Source of the DNA: Opitutales bacterium
GTDB taxonomy: Bacteria > Verrucomicrobiota > Verrucomicrobiia > Opitutales > Intestinicryptomonadaceae
Reading direction: 5' to 3'
Length of the DNA stretch: 64,000 nt
Assembly: GCA_015061945.1 (NCBI GenBank)
Contig: SUVP01000005.1
Coordinates: 62,001-126,000 of the forward strand
Under the pieces are notes generated by a model that worked only from the letters and a program-made list of their open reading frames with translations, ran no database searches and was not told where the DNA came from. Numbering within the stretch: position 1 is the first letter of the stretch; each line of letters opens with the position of its first letter. Positions 48,578-58,434 of the stretch are shown one piece after another. Both the position numbers and the translations under genes were made by a program.

Positions 48578-51177
48578 AAAACGACACTTTTATGCTCGAA
48601 CTTTTTTTGAAAGAAGCGTCCGAACATTGTTCGGTTTTGCAAGCGTTGTGTGCTGGTAATGTAGATTCAAAAACGGGAGAACGCTCGGCGACATCGCTAA
48701 AAGGTGCAGGGCGAATGTTAGGTTTAGATAAGTATGCGTCTCTTTGCGAAAAAATAGAAAACTTTTTGCAACGCAATGAAGGTGCGGGGAAATTCAATTC
48801 ATCATTTTGTTTTGCAGTAGAAATTCTCTCGAAAATTGCCGAGTGCAAAGTTGACGAAGTTGAAAAATATCTCGAAGAAAATTCTGCAAGATTTGACGAA
48901 GCGTTGGCTTTCGATTTTCTCGCCGAAGATGTAGCGTCTCCCAATAATTCTACTTTTGAAAACAGCGTTGCCGAAAACAAACAAGACGGACTTCCGCCGA
49001 TTGAAGCGTCGATGAAATCGCTATTTTTGGAAGAGGCAAAAAATCATTTATCGTCTATTTCTGAAACGCTCGTAGAACTTGAAGGCGATTTTTCGAACGC
49101 ACGCAAGCTCGAAAAATTGATGCGTTCAAGCCATAGTATGAAAGGTGCGTCTCGAGTTGTCGGCTTGTCGGATATTGTAGCGTTTACGCACGAAATGGAA
49201 AATTGTTTTGTGTCGGCTCAGAAAGCAAAAATTGAATTGAATACAGAATCTCTCGATGTGCTTTTGAGTGCGACAGACTTTCTTTCGGCTCTTTGTGAAA
49301 CTGGTTTTGAATCGATGAGTCGCACACGGTACTATTCAATTTTGGAAAATTTGAAACGTGTAGAAAGTGGGAAATTTGACGACATAAAAATTGTAGCTGA
49401 ACGTCGTGAAAGTGTCGAACAAACAACTAAAGCAAAACGTGATGATGCATACGTTAGAGTATCGGCAAAAAGCTTGAGTTCGCTCATGGAACTTTCGGCT
49501 GAGATTTTGATTGAAAACCGACGAATAGAAAATTATCGAGAATCGAGTGCGTCGATTAAAGAATCGCAAGAACAGATTGTCCGACAACTCGAAAGTGCGA
49601 TGGCATCTATTGAGGGTTCGCAAGGTTCGGATGCGTCGATTGCACGATTAGAGCAGTTGAGAAAATCTATGCGTGCACTTGTTGACTTGTCTCGTGTTCA
49701 GGCAGAATCTCTCGGCGAATATTCTCGCAGAAATGTTATGCTTTCGGGGCGATTATATGCCGAAGTGTCCGCAAGCAGAATGCGTCCGTTCTCCGACGGA
49801 ATAACGATGTTCCCACGTCTTGTTCGAGATTTAGCAAAAGAGTCGGGCAAAAAAATCTCGCTCGAAATTCATGGAAAGGACGTACCTGTCGACCGTGATG
49901 TCCTTGAAAGACTCGAGTCGCCAATAAATCACTTGTTGCGAAATGCGTGCGACCATGGGATTGAATTGACGCAAGAACGTATCGCAAAAGGTAAGCAAGC
50001 AACTGGCAAAATAATTTTGAGTGCATGGCACTCGTCAGGATTTTTAATGCTCCAAATTAAAGATGACGGAGCGGGGCTTAATGAAGAAAAAATCAGAGCA
50101 AAAATTTTAGAGAGAAATTTGGTGTCGGCTGAAATCCTCGAAAAAATGTCGTCTGACGAAGTGTTCGAGTTTTTGTTCTTGCCGAATTTTACAACAAAAG
50201 AAAATGTAACTGAACTCAGTGGACGTGGTGTTGGGTTAGATGTCGTGCAAACTATGCTTCGTGAAGTCGGCGGGGTTATATCGGTATCGAGTAAGAAAGA
50301 CGAAGGTGCAGAATTTGTGATGAAATTGCCAATCACACGTTCGGTAATAAAGTCGCTTACAATTCTCGTTGGGGGAGAGCCGTATGCATTGCCGTTGGGC
50401 AGAGTTTATCGAACATTGAAATTGTCGCCATCGGAAATATTTTCGGAAGATGGTATAAGAATGTTTGAGTTTGAAGGACGCAAAGTAAAACTATTTTCTG
50501 CTTACGAAATTTTAGGTTTAGGGCGTGAACAAGCACATTTATCAAGCGAAGTTTATGTAGTAGTTTTATCAAACAAAACAAATGTTTTCGGTTTTGAAGT
50601 TGATGGCTTGCCAAACGAAGTCGAGCTTGTGGCACGTCCGTTGCATGAAAGTTTAGGTAAGATTCCTTGCGTTTCGGCGGCGTCGCTGAATGAAGAAGGT
50701 TTGCCTGTTCTAATTCTCGATGCTGACGATTTAATGGTGTATGCAGAAAAATTTTCAGAACGTGGATTATCATCAATCAACGAAGTTTTCAGCGAGACGC
50801 AAAAGACAAAGAAATCGGTGTTGGTTGTCGACGATTCTGCAACGGTTAGAGAGACACAACGCAAAATTTTGGAGTCGGAAGGTTTTGATGTAGATACTGC
50901 GATAGATGGCGTAGACGGCTGGAACTCTTTTAGACTTTCAAAATACGATATAATCGTAAGCGATGTCGATATGCCGAGAATGACAGGTTTTGAGCTTGTC
51001 GAAAAAATACGTTCTATAAATACAAAAATTCCAATCGTGATAGTATCGTACAAAGACAGAACCGAAGATAGAGCTCGTGGAAGAACTGCTGGTGCAAACG
51101 CATACCTTACAAAAAGTAGTTTCCAAGACGATTCATTTTTGCGTACAATTAGAAGCTTGCTGAAAGTAGAGTCTTGA
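48574..51177 (+). CDS. Hybrid CheA histidine kinase with C-terminal receiver domain (WspE-like)
   Basis: Hpt 'MRSSHSMKGASRVVGL'; HATPase 'INHLLRNACDHGIE', 'DDGAGL', 'SGRGVGLDVV'; CheW-like domain; REC 'VLVVDDSATVRE...VSDVDMPRMTGFELV...YLTKSSF'. Confidence 0.93.
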   Translation: MKNDTFMLELFLKEASEHCSVLQALCAGNVDSKTGERSATSLKGAGRMLGLDKYASLCEKIENFLQRNEGAGKFNSSFCFAVEILSKIAECKVDEVEKYLEENSARFDEALAFDFLAEDVASPNNSTFENSVAENKQDGLPPIEASMKSLFLEEAKNHLSSISETLVELEGDFSNARKLEKLMRSSHSMKGASRVVGLSDIVAFTHEMENCFVSAQKAKIELNTESLDVLLSATDFLSALCETGFESMSRTRYYSILENLKRVESGKFDDIKIVAERRESVEQTTKAKRDDAYVRVSAKSLSSLMELSAEILIENRRIENYRESSASIKESQEQIVRQLESAMASIEGSQGSDASIARLEQLRKSMRALVDLSRVQAESLGEYSRRNVMLSGRLYAEVSASRMRPFSDGITMFPRLVRDLAKESGKKISLEIHGKDVPVDRDVLERLESPINHLLRNACDHGIELTQERIAKGKQATGKIILSAWHSSGFLMLQIKDDGAGLNEEKIRAKILERNLVSAEILEKMSSDEVFEFLFLPNFTTKENVTELSGRGVGLDVVQTMLREVGGVISVSSKKDEGAEFVMKLPITRSVIKSLTILVGGEPYALPLGRVYRTLKLSPSEIFSEDGIRMFEFEGRKVKLFSAYEILGLGREQAHLSSEVYVVVLSNKTNVFGFEVDGLPNEVELVARPLHESLGKIPCVSAASLNEEGLPVLILDADDLMVYAEKFSERGLSSINEVFSETQKTKKSVLVVDDSATVRETQRKILESEGFDVDTAIDGVDGWNSFRLSKYDIIVSDVDMPRMTGFELVEKIRSINTKIPIVIVSYKDRTEDRARGRTAGANAYLTKSSFQDDSFLRTIRSLLKVES

Positions 51178-51234
51178 CACTAAAAGGTAATTTTTAATAA
51201 AACAGATATTTAAATAATTTACAGGAGAAAAGAA

Positions 51235-51966
51235 ATGTCCGACTACACAGTTATATGTATGAAATGGGGCGATAAGTACGGTGCAGAGTATGTAAATCGC
51301 TTGTACAATATGTGCGTACGCAACCTCACATTGCCTTTTAAATTTGTCTGTTTCACAGATAATGCTGACGGACTCGACGCAAATATACAATCGCGTCCAC
51401 TTCCTGAAATGGATTTACCGCCCGATAGAGAACGTGGTTGGCGTAAGTTATCGTGCTTCCGCAAAGATATCGGGTTGGAAGGCAGGATTCTTTTCCTCGA
51501 CCTCGATACTGTTATCGTCTCAAATATTGATGATTACTTTTTGATTGATGGCGATTTTTATGTTATCGAACATTGGCGTCCGTCAAAAAAACACGGTGTA
51601 GGCGAAACAGGTGTATACCGCTACGAAGCTGGTAAAAATCAAGATTTGTACGATTATTTTATGGCGAATATCGAAAAGGTAAAAGCAGAATATCGCCACG
51701 AACAAGCGTATGTAACAGATGTTCTCTCAAAGCGTGGTGTACTCAAATTTTGGCCAAAAAAATGGATGCCCAGTTTTAAGTATAATTGTTTGAGAGCATT
51801 CCCATTGTGCTATTTTTGCGATCCAATCCTTCCACCAGAAGCTAAAATGGTAGTATTCCATGGCAATCCTACGCCCGATCAAGCAATGGCTGGCAAAACA
51901 AAAGGCTGGAAGGGCATTTTCAGGCACGTTCGCACACCGCAATGGCTCAAAGATAATTGGAGATAA
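51235..51966 (+). CDS. Glycosyltransferase-like protein
   Basis: 'VICMKWGDKYGAEYVNRLYNMC', 'KFVCFTDNADGL', DxD-like 'RILFLDLDTVIVSNIDD'. Confidence 0.65.
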   Translation: MSDYTVICMKWGDKYGAEYVNRLYNMCVRNLTLPFKFVCFTDNADGLDANIQSRPLPEMDLPPDRERGWRKLSCFRKDIGLEGRILFLDLDTVIVSNIDDYFLIDGDFYVIEHWRPSKKHGVGETGVYRYEAGKNQDLYDYFMANIEKVKAEYRHEQAYVTDVLSKRGVLKFWPKKWMPSFKYNCLRAFPLCYFCDPILPPEAKMVVFHGNPTPDQAMAGKTKGWKGIFRHVRTPQWLKDNWR

Positions 51967-51979
51967 TTAGAATTTAAAT

Positions 51980-52666
51980 ATGAAAAAAAGAGTATTGGTT
52001 TTAGCACCACATAACGACGACGAAACACTGGGTGTTGGTGCAACAATGGCAAAACACGTCGCAAATGGCGACGAAGTATTTGTGTCGGTCCTTACATCGA
52101 TTGATGAAAACAATCCGGTGATGAAACCAAATAAGCCTGAAATCCGTGCAGAGACAAAGCAAGCAATGGAAATTTTAGGCGTAAATTACAATAACGTAAT
52201 TTATAGAGATTTACCAAACGTATTGCTCAACGACGAACCAATGTATAAAGTAAACAAGGTCGTTGTTGATGTCGTAAAAGAGGTTGGTCCGGATGTCTTG
52301 TATATTCCATTTATAAACGATTTGCACAAAGACCACAGAGAAATCGTTTATGCCGCCCAAGTGGCAGCTCGCACATGTACCGATTTTGGTAGAAATATCA
52401 AAGAAGTGATGATGTACGAAACACTTTCTGAAACACACTGGAATATCGAAAGTGTAGAAGGTGGATTCTTGCCAAACGTGTTTAACGAAATTTACGATTT
52501 TCTCGATTTAAAACTTCAAGCAGTTCAAGCATACAAGAGCCAATTAAAATTCTTCCCAGATGTTCGCAGTGTGGAAGCGTTGCGATCGCTCGCAATCGTA
52601 CGCGGGGCGATAGTTGGTATGCGTGCCGCCGAAGGATTTATGCTTGTGAGAAAATTATCATACTAA
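51980..52666 (+). CDS. PIG-L/LmbE family deacetylase
   Basis: 'VLVLAPHNDDETLGVGATMAKHVANGDEVFVSVLT' and 'DLHKDHREI' metal-binding motifs. Confidence 0.88.
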   Translation: MKKRVLVLAPHNDDETLGVGATMAKHVANGDEVFVSVLTSIDENNPVMKPNKPEIRAETKQAMEILGVNYNNVIYRDLPNVLLNDEPMYKVNKVVVDVVKEVGPDVLYIPFINDLHKDHREIVYAAQVAARTCTDFGRNIKEVMMYETLSETHWNIESVEGGFLPNVFNEIYDFLDLKLQAVQAYKSQLKFFPDVRSVEALRSLAIVRGAIVGMRAAEGFMLVRKLSY

Positions 52667-52696
52667 ATTCAAATATATTAGTATTCTATTTTTTTG

Positions 52697-52731
52697 AAAT
52701 TGTATTTGTTTTACGCAAATACAATTTTTTT
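52697..52731 (+). terminator. Intrinsic terminator after the PIG-L gene
   Basis: AAATTGTATTTG-ttttacg-CAAATACAATTT plus T-tract. Confidence 0.7.
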
Positions 52732-52780
52732 GTAATTACATAATTACAAAAGATGAGAGAGTGTAATTGTTTTGTAATTG
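52728..52780. promoter_or_regulatory. Palindrome/direct-repeat cluster, candidate operator
   Basis: TTTTGTAATTACATAATTACAAAA (near-perfect inverted repeat) followed by two TGTAATTG copies at 52762 and 52773. Confidence 0.4.
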
Positions 52781-52868
52781 AGTGTAAGAAAAAGTTTAAA
52801 ATATTGTTGACACATATAAGCGTTTATATTTTTCTGTTATATGTAAAATACAAAAAGGAATTTTATAT

Positions 52869-53825
52869 ATGAAAAAAATACTTATATCTACTCTCGGTTT
52901 ATTTGCGTGTGCAAGTGCATTCGCAGAAATAAGTGATAATGCCTATGGTGGTAAATTAATCACTGGCGATTATACAGCATCGGAGCTTGTTCAAGCAAAT
53001 GGTGGTAGCTCTGAATTTGGTAATTTCACTCTAGATGGTGCAAATATCACTATTACTGATGCTACAGATATCTATGCATCTACACCAGCTGCAATGACAG
53101 GCAATGGTACGATGACATTAAGAGTTGTAAAAGGAGGGGAAGCTTCAAGTTTGTCGCTCGCAAGTGGTAGCACAGGTTCGTATAAATTTGCTTCAACAAT
53201 TTCTTCCCAAAGCGCTTCTCTTACTATAAATATAGATGAAAACGCAGGTGGTTATTTGTACGCTGAGAGAATTCTCACTCAATCAAGCCCAATAACTTTG
53301 AATTTAGGCAAAGATTACGCAATTAGAACAAGTGATGAAAATAAAACTATCGATGTTGCTATTACGGACAGTTGGGATATGTATATCAATTCTTCGGGCG
53401 ATATATCGGTGGAGTTGGACATTAGAAGTAATGCAACAATGCATTTGAATCTTACAAATGGAGCAAGATTTTATCTCGAGGGTTTGACAAAAATCCAAAA
53501 AAATAATTCAACTGCTAATATCTTTATCCAAAACTCATTGGAAAATGGGGCAATTTTGTTTAATAAAGATATGTTCGTTTCAGGTTATGAATACGATGAA
53601 GAGTTAGCTTCATATAAAATTGTAGTAAAAAAAGGTGCAAATACGGAAACCATATTATTTTCAGCTATTGAAGGTGTTGATTTGAGCCAGCTTGTATGGA
53701 GCGATACTCTTGTCGATGGCTATTGGGCATTGTACGGTGTTTCGGCAGTTCCAGAACCAGCAGAGTGGGCGATGATTTTCGGCGCACTCGCACTTGGCTT
53801 GGCAGTTTACAAGCGTCGCAAATAA
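52869..53825 (+). CDS. PEP-CTERM sorting-domain protein
   Basis: Signal peptide; C-terminal 'VPEPAEWAMIFGALALGLAVYKRRK'. Confidence 0.87.
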   Translation: MKKILISTLGLFACASAFAEISDNAYGGKLITGDYTASELVQANGGSSEFGNFTLDGANITITDATDIYASTPAAMTGNGTMTLRVVKGGEASSLSLASGSTGSYKFASTISSQSASLTINIDENAGGYLYAERILTQSSPITLNLGKDYAIRTSDENKTIDVAITDSWDMYINSSGDISVELDIRSNATMHLNLTNGARFYLEGLTKIQKNNSTANIFIQNSLENGAILFNKDMFVSGYEYDEELASYKIVVKKGANTETILFSAIEGVDLSQLVWSDTLVDGYWALYGVSAVPEPAEWAMIFGALALGLAVYKRRK

Positions 53826-53853
53826 CAATAAATTTTTTAAGTCATAAAATTTT

Positions 53854-53887
53854 AAAGAGAAAAGTTCGCATGGGCTTTTCTCTTTTT
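53854..53887 (+). terminator. Intrinsic terminator
   Basis: AAAGAGAAAAG / CTTTTCTCTTT followed by T-tract. Confidence 0.7.
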
Positions 53888-53952
53888 CGTAAAGAATATG
53901 AAAAAATAAAATTTTGGGCTTGCATTGTGTGATTGTGAGTGATTTTCTAAGG

Positions 53953-54804
53953 ATGATGAAGAATTTAGGTGATAAATTGTTGAAAGCAAGAACCGATATG
54001 GGTATATCTGTACGCGATGCGGCAGTAGCAACAAAATTGCGTATAGATGTTATCGAAAAAATGGAATCGGGTAGCTTTAATATTAAATTGGCTGAAATAT
54101 ATAAGCGTGGTTTTTTGCATATATATGCAACTTTCTTAAAGCTTGATGCTGATTCAATTATGGAAGAATATACACTCGCTTCCAGTACGGCATCAGAAGC
54201 GTCAAAACGTCGTGTGCTTGCTAATAAAGTTGCACAACAACAAGATGAAGTTGCAGCAAACCAACCACAATTTCAAACGCCAAATACATCAACAGAATCG
54301 CGTTTTGGCGATTCAGATGACGATGAAAAAGAAACTTCGGCAATGGATTTTTCTACAAAGAAAATGGCAGTTGTTATGGGCGGAGTTCTCTTGGCAGTTG
54401 TCTTTATCATTTTGATTGTATCGTCGTTGGTGGGTAAAGATGTCCCAGAAGAAAATCAGGACGTAGCAATGAATGTTGATGTTTCAACACCAACAACTTC
54501 AGTGCAAACAGGCGGAACATCGGGCTTGAATGAAGTTCCGGCTCAAGATTTGACATTAGTTTTGACAGCACTTGCAGATACATACGTTTTAGTATATCCT
54601 GATGTGAAAACACCAGACGGCAAGCCATCTGAAGTATTCTTCACTGGTGCAATGCAAGCTGGCGAACGCAAAGAGTTCCGTTCAAAAGTGCCGATTATGG
54701 TAAGATTGACCGACGCTGAAAGAATCAAAATTGAAAGAAACGGAAAGGCTCTCGATACAAAAGGTGCAAAAGGTTTGCAGTTGTTCAGAATTGTATCGAA
54801 ATAA
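53953..54804 (+). CDS. RodZ-like helix-turn-helix membrane protein
   Basis: 'LGDKLLKARTDMGISVRDAAVATKLRIDVIEKMESG', 'RGFLHIYATFLKLD', single TM, C-terminal DUF4115-like domain. Confidence 0.78.
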   Translation: MMKNLGDKLLKARTDMGISVRDAAVATKLRIDVIEKMESGSFNIKLAEIYKRGFLHIYATFLKLDADSIMEEYTLASSTASEASKRRVLANKVAQQQDEVAANQPQFQTPNTSTESRFGDSDDDEKETSAMDFSTKKMAVVMGGVLLAVVFIILIVSSLVGKDVPEENQDVAMNVDVSTPTTSVQTGGTSGLNEVPAQDLTLVLTALADTYVLVYPDVKTPDGKPSEVFFTGAMQAGERKEFRSKVPIMVRLTDAERIKIERNGKALDTKGAKGLQLFRIVSK

Positions 54805-54828
54805 TTAAAAAAAAGAGATTTTTCTTTG

Positions 54829-54859
54829 GCGAGCCGACTAAAAAAACGGCTCGTTTTTA
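54829..54859 (+). terminator. Intrinsic terminator
   Basis: CGAGCCG / CGGCTCG followed by T5. Confidence 0.65.
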
Positions 54860-54883
54860 TTAACAATAAAAATAAAAAAAACT

Positions 54884-55177
54884 ATGCTCACACACGTTGT
54901 AATTTTTAGAACACGCAATAAAGAAAAGGCACCTATGATTCTCGAAGGTTTGGAAACACTCAAGCAAATCGAAGGTGTTAAATTTATCCACATTGGTGCA
55001 CCTGTGCCAAGCGAACGTCCAGTTGTTGACGACTTTTTCGACTATGCGTTGGTGGTATCTTTTGAAGATGGTGCAGTAGGGTTGAAACGTTATGCGGAAC
55101 ACCCAATCCACGTCAACTTTGTCGAAAATTATTTGAAGCCAGCAGGCGGAAAAATCTTAGTTTACGATATTCAATAA
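54884..55177 (+). CDS. Dabb (stress-responsive A/B barrel) family protein
   Basis: 'MLTHVVIFRTRNKEKAPMILEGLETLKQIEGV...YALVVSFEDGAVGLKRYAEHPIHVNFVENYLKP'. Confidence 0.85.
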   Translation: MLTHVVIFRTRNKEKAPMILEGLETLKQIEGVKFIHIGAPVPSERPVVDDFFDYALVVSFEDGAVGLKRYAEHPIHVNFVENYLKPAGGKILVYDIQ

Positions 55178-56548
55178 ATGCTGAAACTTTCTCCAAAATA
55201 TCAGTCGGCATGCTCGTATATATTTGAGTCGGCAAGGCGTTTGGGAGGGAACGCCTACTTTGTAGGTGGTTGCGTTCGCGATGCTTTGCTGGGCGTAGAA
55301 TCTAAAGATTTAGATATCGAAATATACGGTATACAACCGCAAGAGTTGGAGAAAATGTTGCGTGCAAATTTCCGAGTCGAAATGGTCGGAAAAAGTTTCG
55401 GCGTGTGGATTCTCAAAGGCTATGATATCGACGTAAGTATTCCACGCAAAGAACGCAAAACTGGCGAAGGGCATAAGGCTTTTGATATAGAGAGCGACCC
55501 ATTTTTGCCAATCGACCAAGCGTGTGCAAGGCGTGATTTTACAATCAATGCAATATTATATGATTATCTCGAAGACAAGATAATCGATCCGTACAATGGT
55601 GTTGAAGATTTGCACAATGGTGTGATTCGCCATACGTCGCCACGTTTTTCGGAAGATCCTTTGCGTGTGTTGCGTGCAATGCAATTTTCGGCTCGATTCG
55701 ATATGCAGGTTGCTCCCGAAACAGTCGAACTTTGCTCGCAGATTCCATTTGAAAATCTCCCGATTGAAAGAGTTTTTGAAGAGTGGAAAAAACTTTTGTT
55801 GAAAGGAAAAAAAATCTCTCGTGGGCTGAACTTTTTGCGAGATTGCGGTTGGATAAAATATTTCCCAGAATTGAATGCGACTGTCGGTTGTCAGCAAGAT
55901 CCGCAATGGCATCCGGAGGGCGACGTTTTTACTCACACTGGATTTTGTCTCGACGCATATGCATCGGCACGAACAGGCGATACTCGTGAAGATTTGATTG
56001 TCGGGCTTGCAGTGTTATGCCACGATTTTGGTAAACCACGTTGCACAACGCTCGGCGACGACGGGAAAATCCATTCCCACGGACACGATATTTTGGGCGT
56101 TGTGCCTACACAAAAATTTCTTACACGTTTGACTCGCGAAAAATCGATAATAGATGAAGTCGTGCCGTTGGTCGAACGCCATATGGCTATTCTCGATTTG
56201 TGGCGAGTGCAAGCTGGCGATTCAGCAATACGCCGTTTAGCTCGAAAAGTTGGGCGTATAGATAGACTCGTGCGTGTAGATTTTGCTGACAGAAATGGTC
56301 GTGGCGAAAATTATTTTGAAGACGATTCTCCTCAAGGACAATGGATAATCGAACGCGCAACAGCGCTTGCAGTACAAGATTCTGCGCCAAAGCCGATAAT
56401 AATGGGAAGGCATTTGCAATCAATCGGGATGGAACCATCGAGAGAATTCGGCAAGATACTTGCGAGCCTTTACGAAGAACAACTCGACGGAGTTTTTTCA
56501 GATGTCGAAGGTGGAATGGATAGATTACATAAGATGCTTGAAAAGTGA
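55178..56548 (+). CDS. cca: CCA tRNA nucleotidyltransferase / poly(A) polymerase family with HD-like domain
   Basis: 'AYFVGGCVRDALLGVESKDLDIEIYGI', 'ARRDFTINAILYD', 'FSEDPLRVLRAMQFSARF', 'LCHDFGKP'. Confidence 0.88.
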   Translation: MLKLSPKYQSACSYIFESARRLGGNAYFVGGCVRDALLGVESKDLDIEIYGIQPQELEKMLRANFRVEMVGKSFGVWILKGYDIDVSIPRKERKTGEGHKAFDIESDPFLPIDQACARRDFTINAILYDYLEDKIIDPYNGVEDLHNGVIRHTSPRFSEDPLRVLRAMQFSARFDMQVAPETVELCSQIPFENLPIERVFEEWKKLLLKGKKISRGLNFLRDCGWIKYFPELNATVGCQQDPQWHPEGDVFTHTGFCLDAYASARTGDTREDLIVGLAVLCHDFGKPRCTTLGDDGKIHSHGHDILGVVPTQKFLTRLTREKSIIDEVVPLVERHMAILDLWRVQAGDSAIRRLARKVGRIDRLVRVDFADRNGRGENYFEDDSPQGQWIIERATALAVQDSAPKPIIMGRHLQSIGMEPSREFGKILASLYEEQLDGVFSDVEGGMDRLHKMLEK

Positions 56549-56622
56549 ATCGACATTTGGCACTATTGAAAAAATTTTTTTAACTTAAAGAATAATTTTA
56601 CGATAATATTTATTTGATACCT

Positions 56623-57210
56623 ATGAAAGACGAAGAAAAAAATACTTGTTCGGAACAATGCGTAGAAGAAAATCAAGAACACTGCCAATGTGATTGTCAG
56701 TGCGAAGCCGATTGTATGGCAAATGAAGAACAATCTATAAATATTTCTGAAATTGAAAGCGAGCTCGATAAGGCTCTTGCGTCGGCTTCCGAAAATAGAG
56801 ATTTGTATTTGCGTGCTGTTGCCGATTTAGATACATATCGCCGAAAAGTACAACGCGAAAAACAAGAGTTGTCGAAGTTTGCATTGCAACCACTCATCGA
56901 AGAATTGTTGCCGTCGATAGACCATTTGGATATGGCAATCCAAGCATGTACAACACCTGAATGTGCAAACATAAAAATCGGTGTTGAAATGGTCAGCACA
57001 CAGATTAAAAAAGTGTTGTCGAATTTCGGTGTAGAAGAAGTTGTCGTACTCGGCAAAGCGTTCGACCCAAACACATCTGAATGCGTATCACACGAACCAT
57101 CTAATGATGTCGCAGAAAATGACGTTATAAAAGTAGTTCGTGCTGGATATATGTTCAATGGTCGTCTTATCCGACCAGCGAGTGTTGTCGTATCGAGCGG
57201 TAAGGAGTAG
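56623..57210 (+). CDS. grpE: Nucleotide exchange factor GrpE with Cys-rich N-terminus
   Basis: 'DLYLRAVADLDTYRRKVQREKQELSKFALQPLIEELLPSIDHLDMAI', 'PASVVVSSGK'; upstream of dnaJ. Confidence 0.88.
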   Translation: MKDEEKNTCSEQCVEENQEHCQCDCQCEADCMANEEQSINISEIESELDKALASASENRDLYLRAVADLDTYRRKVQREKQELSKFALQPLIEELLPSIDHLDMAIQACTTPECANIKIGVEMVSTQIKKVLSNFGVEEVVVLGKAFDPNTSECVSHEPSNDVAENDVIKVVRAGYMFNGRLIRPASVVVSSGKE

Positions 57211-57216
57211 TCAGTT

Positions 57217-58368
57217 ATGGCTGAAGAAGATTTTTATAAAATTTTGGGTGTCGAAAAGACAGCGACTGCACAAGAGATAAAAAAAGCATATCGCAAGCTC
57301 GCACTCAAATATCACCCCGACCACAACAATGGCGATAAAGAAGCTGAAGAAAAATTTAAAAAAGTTTCTGAAGCTTACGAAGTGTTGTCGAATGACGAAA
57401 AACGTGCCAAGTACGATCAATTTGGTCATGCAGCGTTCACTCAAGGCGGTGCTGGCGGATTCTCGAATATGGGCGGTTTTGGCGGATTCCAAGATCCGTT
57501 CGATATTTTCCGTGAAGTCTTTGGCGGTGGAGGCGGAGGTGCTTTCTACGATTTCTTCGGTGGAGGCTCTCGTGAAGCTGACGCACCAGAACGTGGCTCA
57601 GATATACGAGCAGAAATAGAAGTATCGCTCGAAGAAGCTGCAAAAGGTACGAGCAGAACAATCCGCTATAATCGTATGGTAGCTTGTTCAACTTGCAATG
57701 GCACTGGCTCGAAAGACGGCAAGGGCGGACGCAAAACATGTCAGCGTTGTAAGGGCAGAGGTCAAGTCAGAATGTCGCAAGGTTTTATCAGTTTCTCGCA
57801 ACCATGTCCAGATTGTCAAGGCACAGGCACTGTAATCGAAAATCCGTGCGACAAGTGTGGCGGAGCTGGACGAGTCAAAGAACGCAACGAAGTTAAAATC
57901 GATATTCCAGCAGGTGTTTATACTGGATCTCGTTTGCGTAAGGCAAATGCAGGCAATGTTGGCTACAATGGTGGCGATTATGGCGATTTATATGTTGTAA
58001 TTTATGTAGCACCGCATCCACGTTTTGAACGTGATGGAAACGATTTATATACCGATGTTAAAATCAAATTTACACTCGCAACACTCGGTGGAGAAATCGA
58101 GATAGAAACAATTACAGGAAAAGCAACATTGAAGATTCCGGCAGGAACTCAGCCTAACACTGCATTGCGGATGAAAGGTCAAGGTATGCCTAATTTGCGT
58201 GGTTCGGATAAGGGCGACTTATATGTACGCATAAATGTAGAAGTGCCTAAAAAGTTGACTGCCGAACAACGCAAGAAGTTGGAAGAATTTGCTGTATTGT
58301 GTGGCGATGATAAGCCCGCAAAAAATACAGGAAAAGACGACGAGCCTTTTTATAAAAAATTCTTTTAA
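57217..58368 (+). CDS. dnaJ: Molecular chaperone DnaJ
   Basis: J-domain with HPD, G/F-rich linker, four CxxCxGxG zinc motifs. Confidence 0.97.
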   Translation: MAEEDFYKILGVEKTATAQEIKKAYRKLALKYHPDHNNGDKEAEEKFKKVSEAYEVLSNDEKRAKYDQFGHAAFTQGGAGGFSNMGGFGGFQDPFDIFREVFGGGGGGAFYDFFGGGSREADAPERGSDIRAEIEVSLEEAAKGTSRTIRYNRMVACSTCNGTGSKDGKGGRKTCQRCKGRGQVRMSQGFISFSQPCPDCQGTGTVIENPCDKCGGAGRVKERNEVKIDIPAGVYTGSRLRKANAGNVGYNGGDYGDLYVVIYVAPHPRFERDGNDLYTDVKIKFTLATLGGEIEIETITGKATLKIPAGTQPNTALRMKGQGMPNLRGSDKGDLYVRINVEVPKKLTAEQRKKLEEFAVLCGDDKPAKNTGKDDEPFYKKFF

Positions 58369-58398
58369 AAAAAGCCGTTATAAAAATTGAAAACACAT

Positions 58399-58428
58399 AG
58401 GCTATGTTGGATAAACATAGCTTTTTTT
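58399..58428. terminator. Intrinsic terminator after dnaJ
   Basis: GCTATGTT-ggata-AACATAGC followed by T7. Confidence 0.65.
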
Positions 58429-58434
58429 GTGTCA

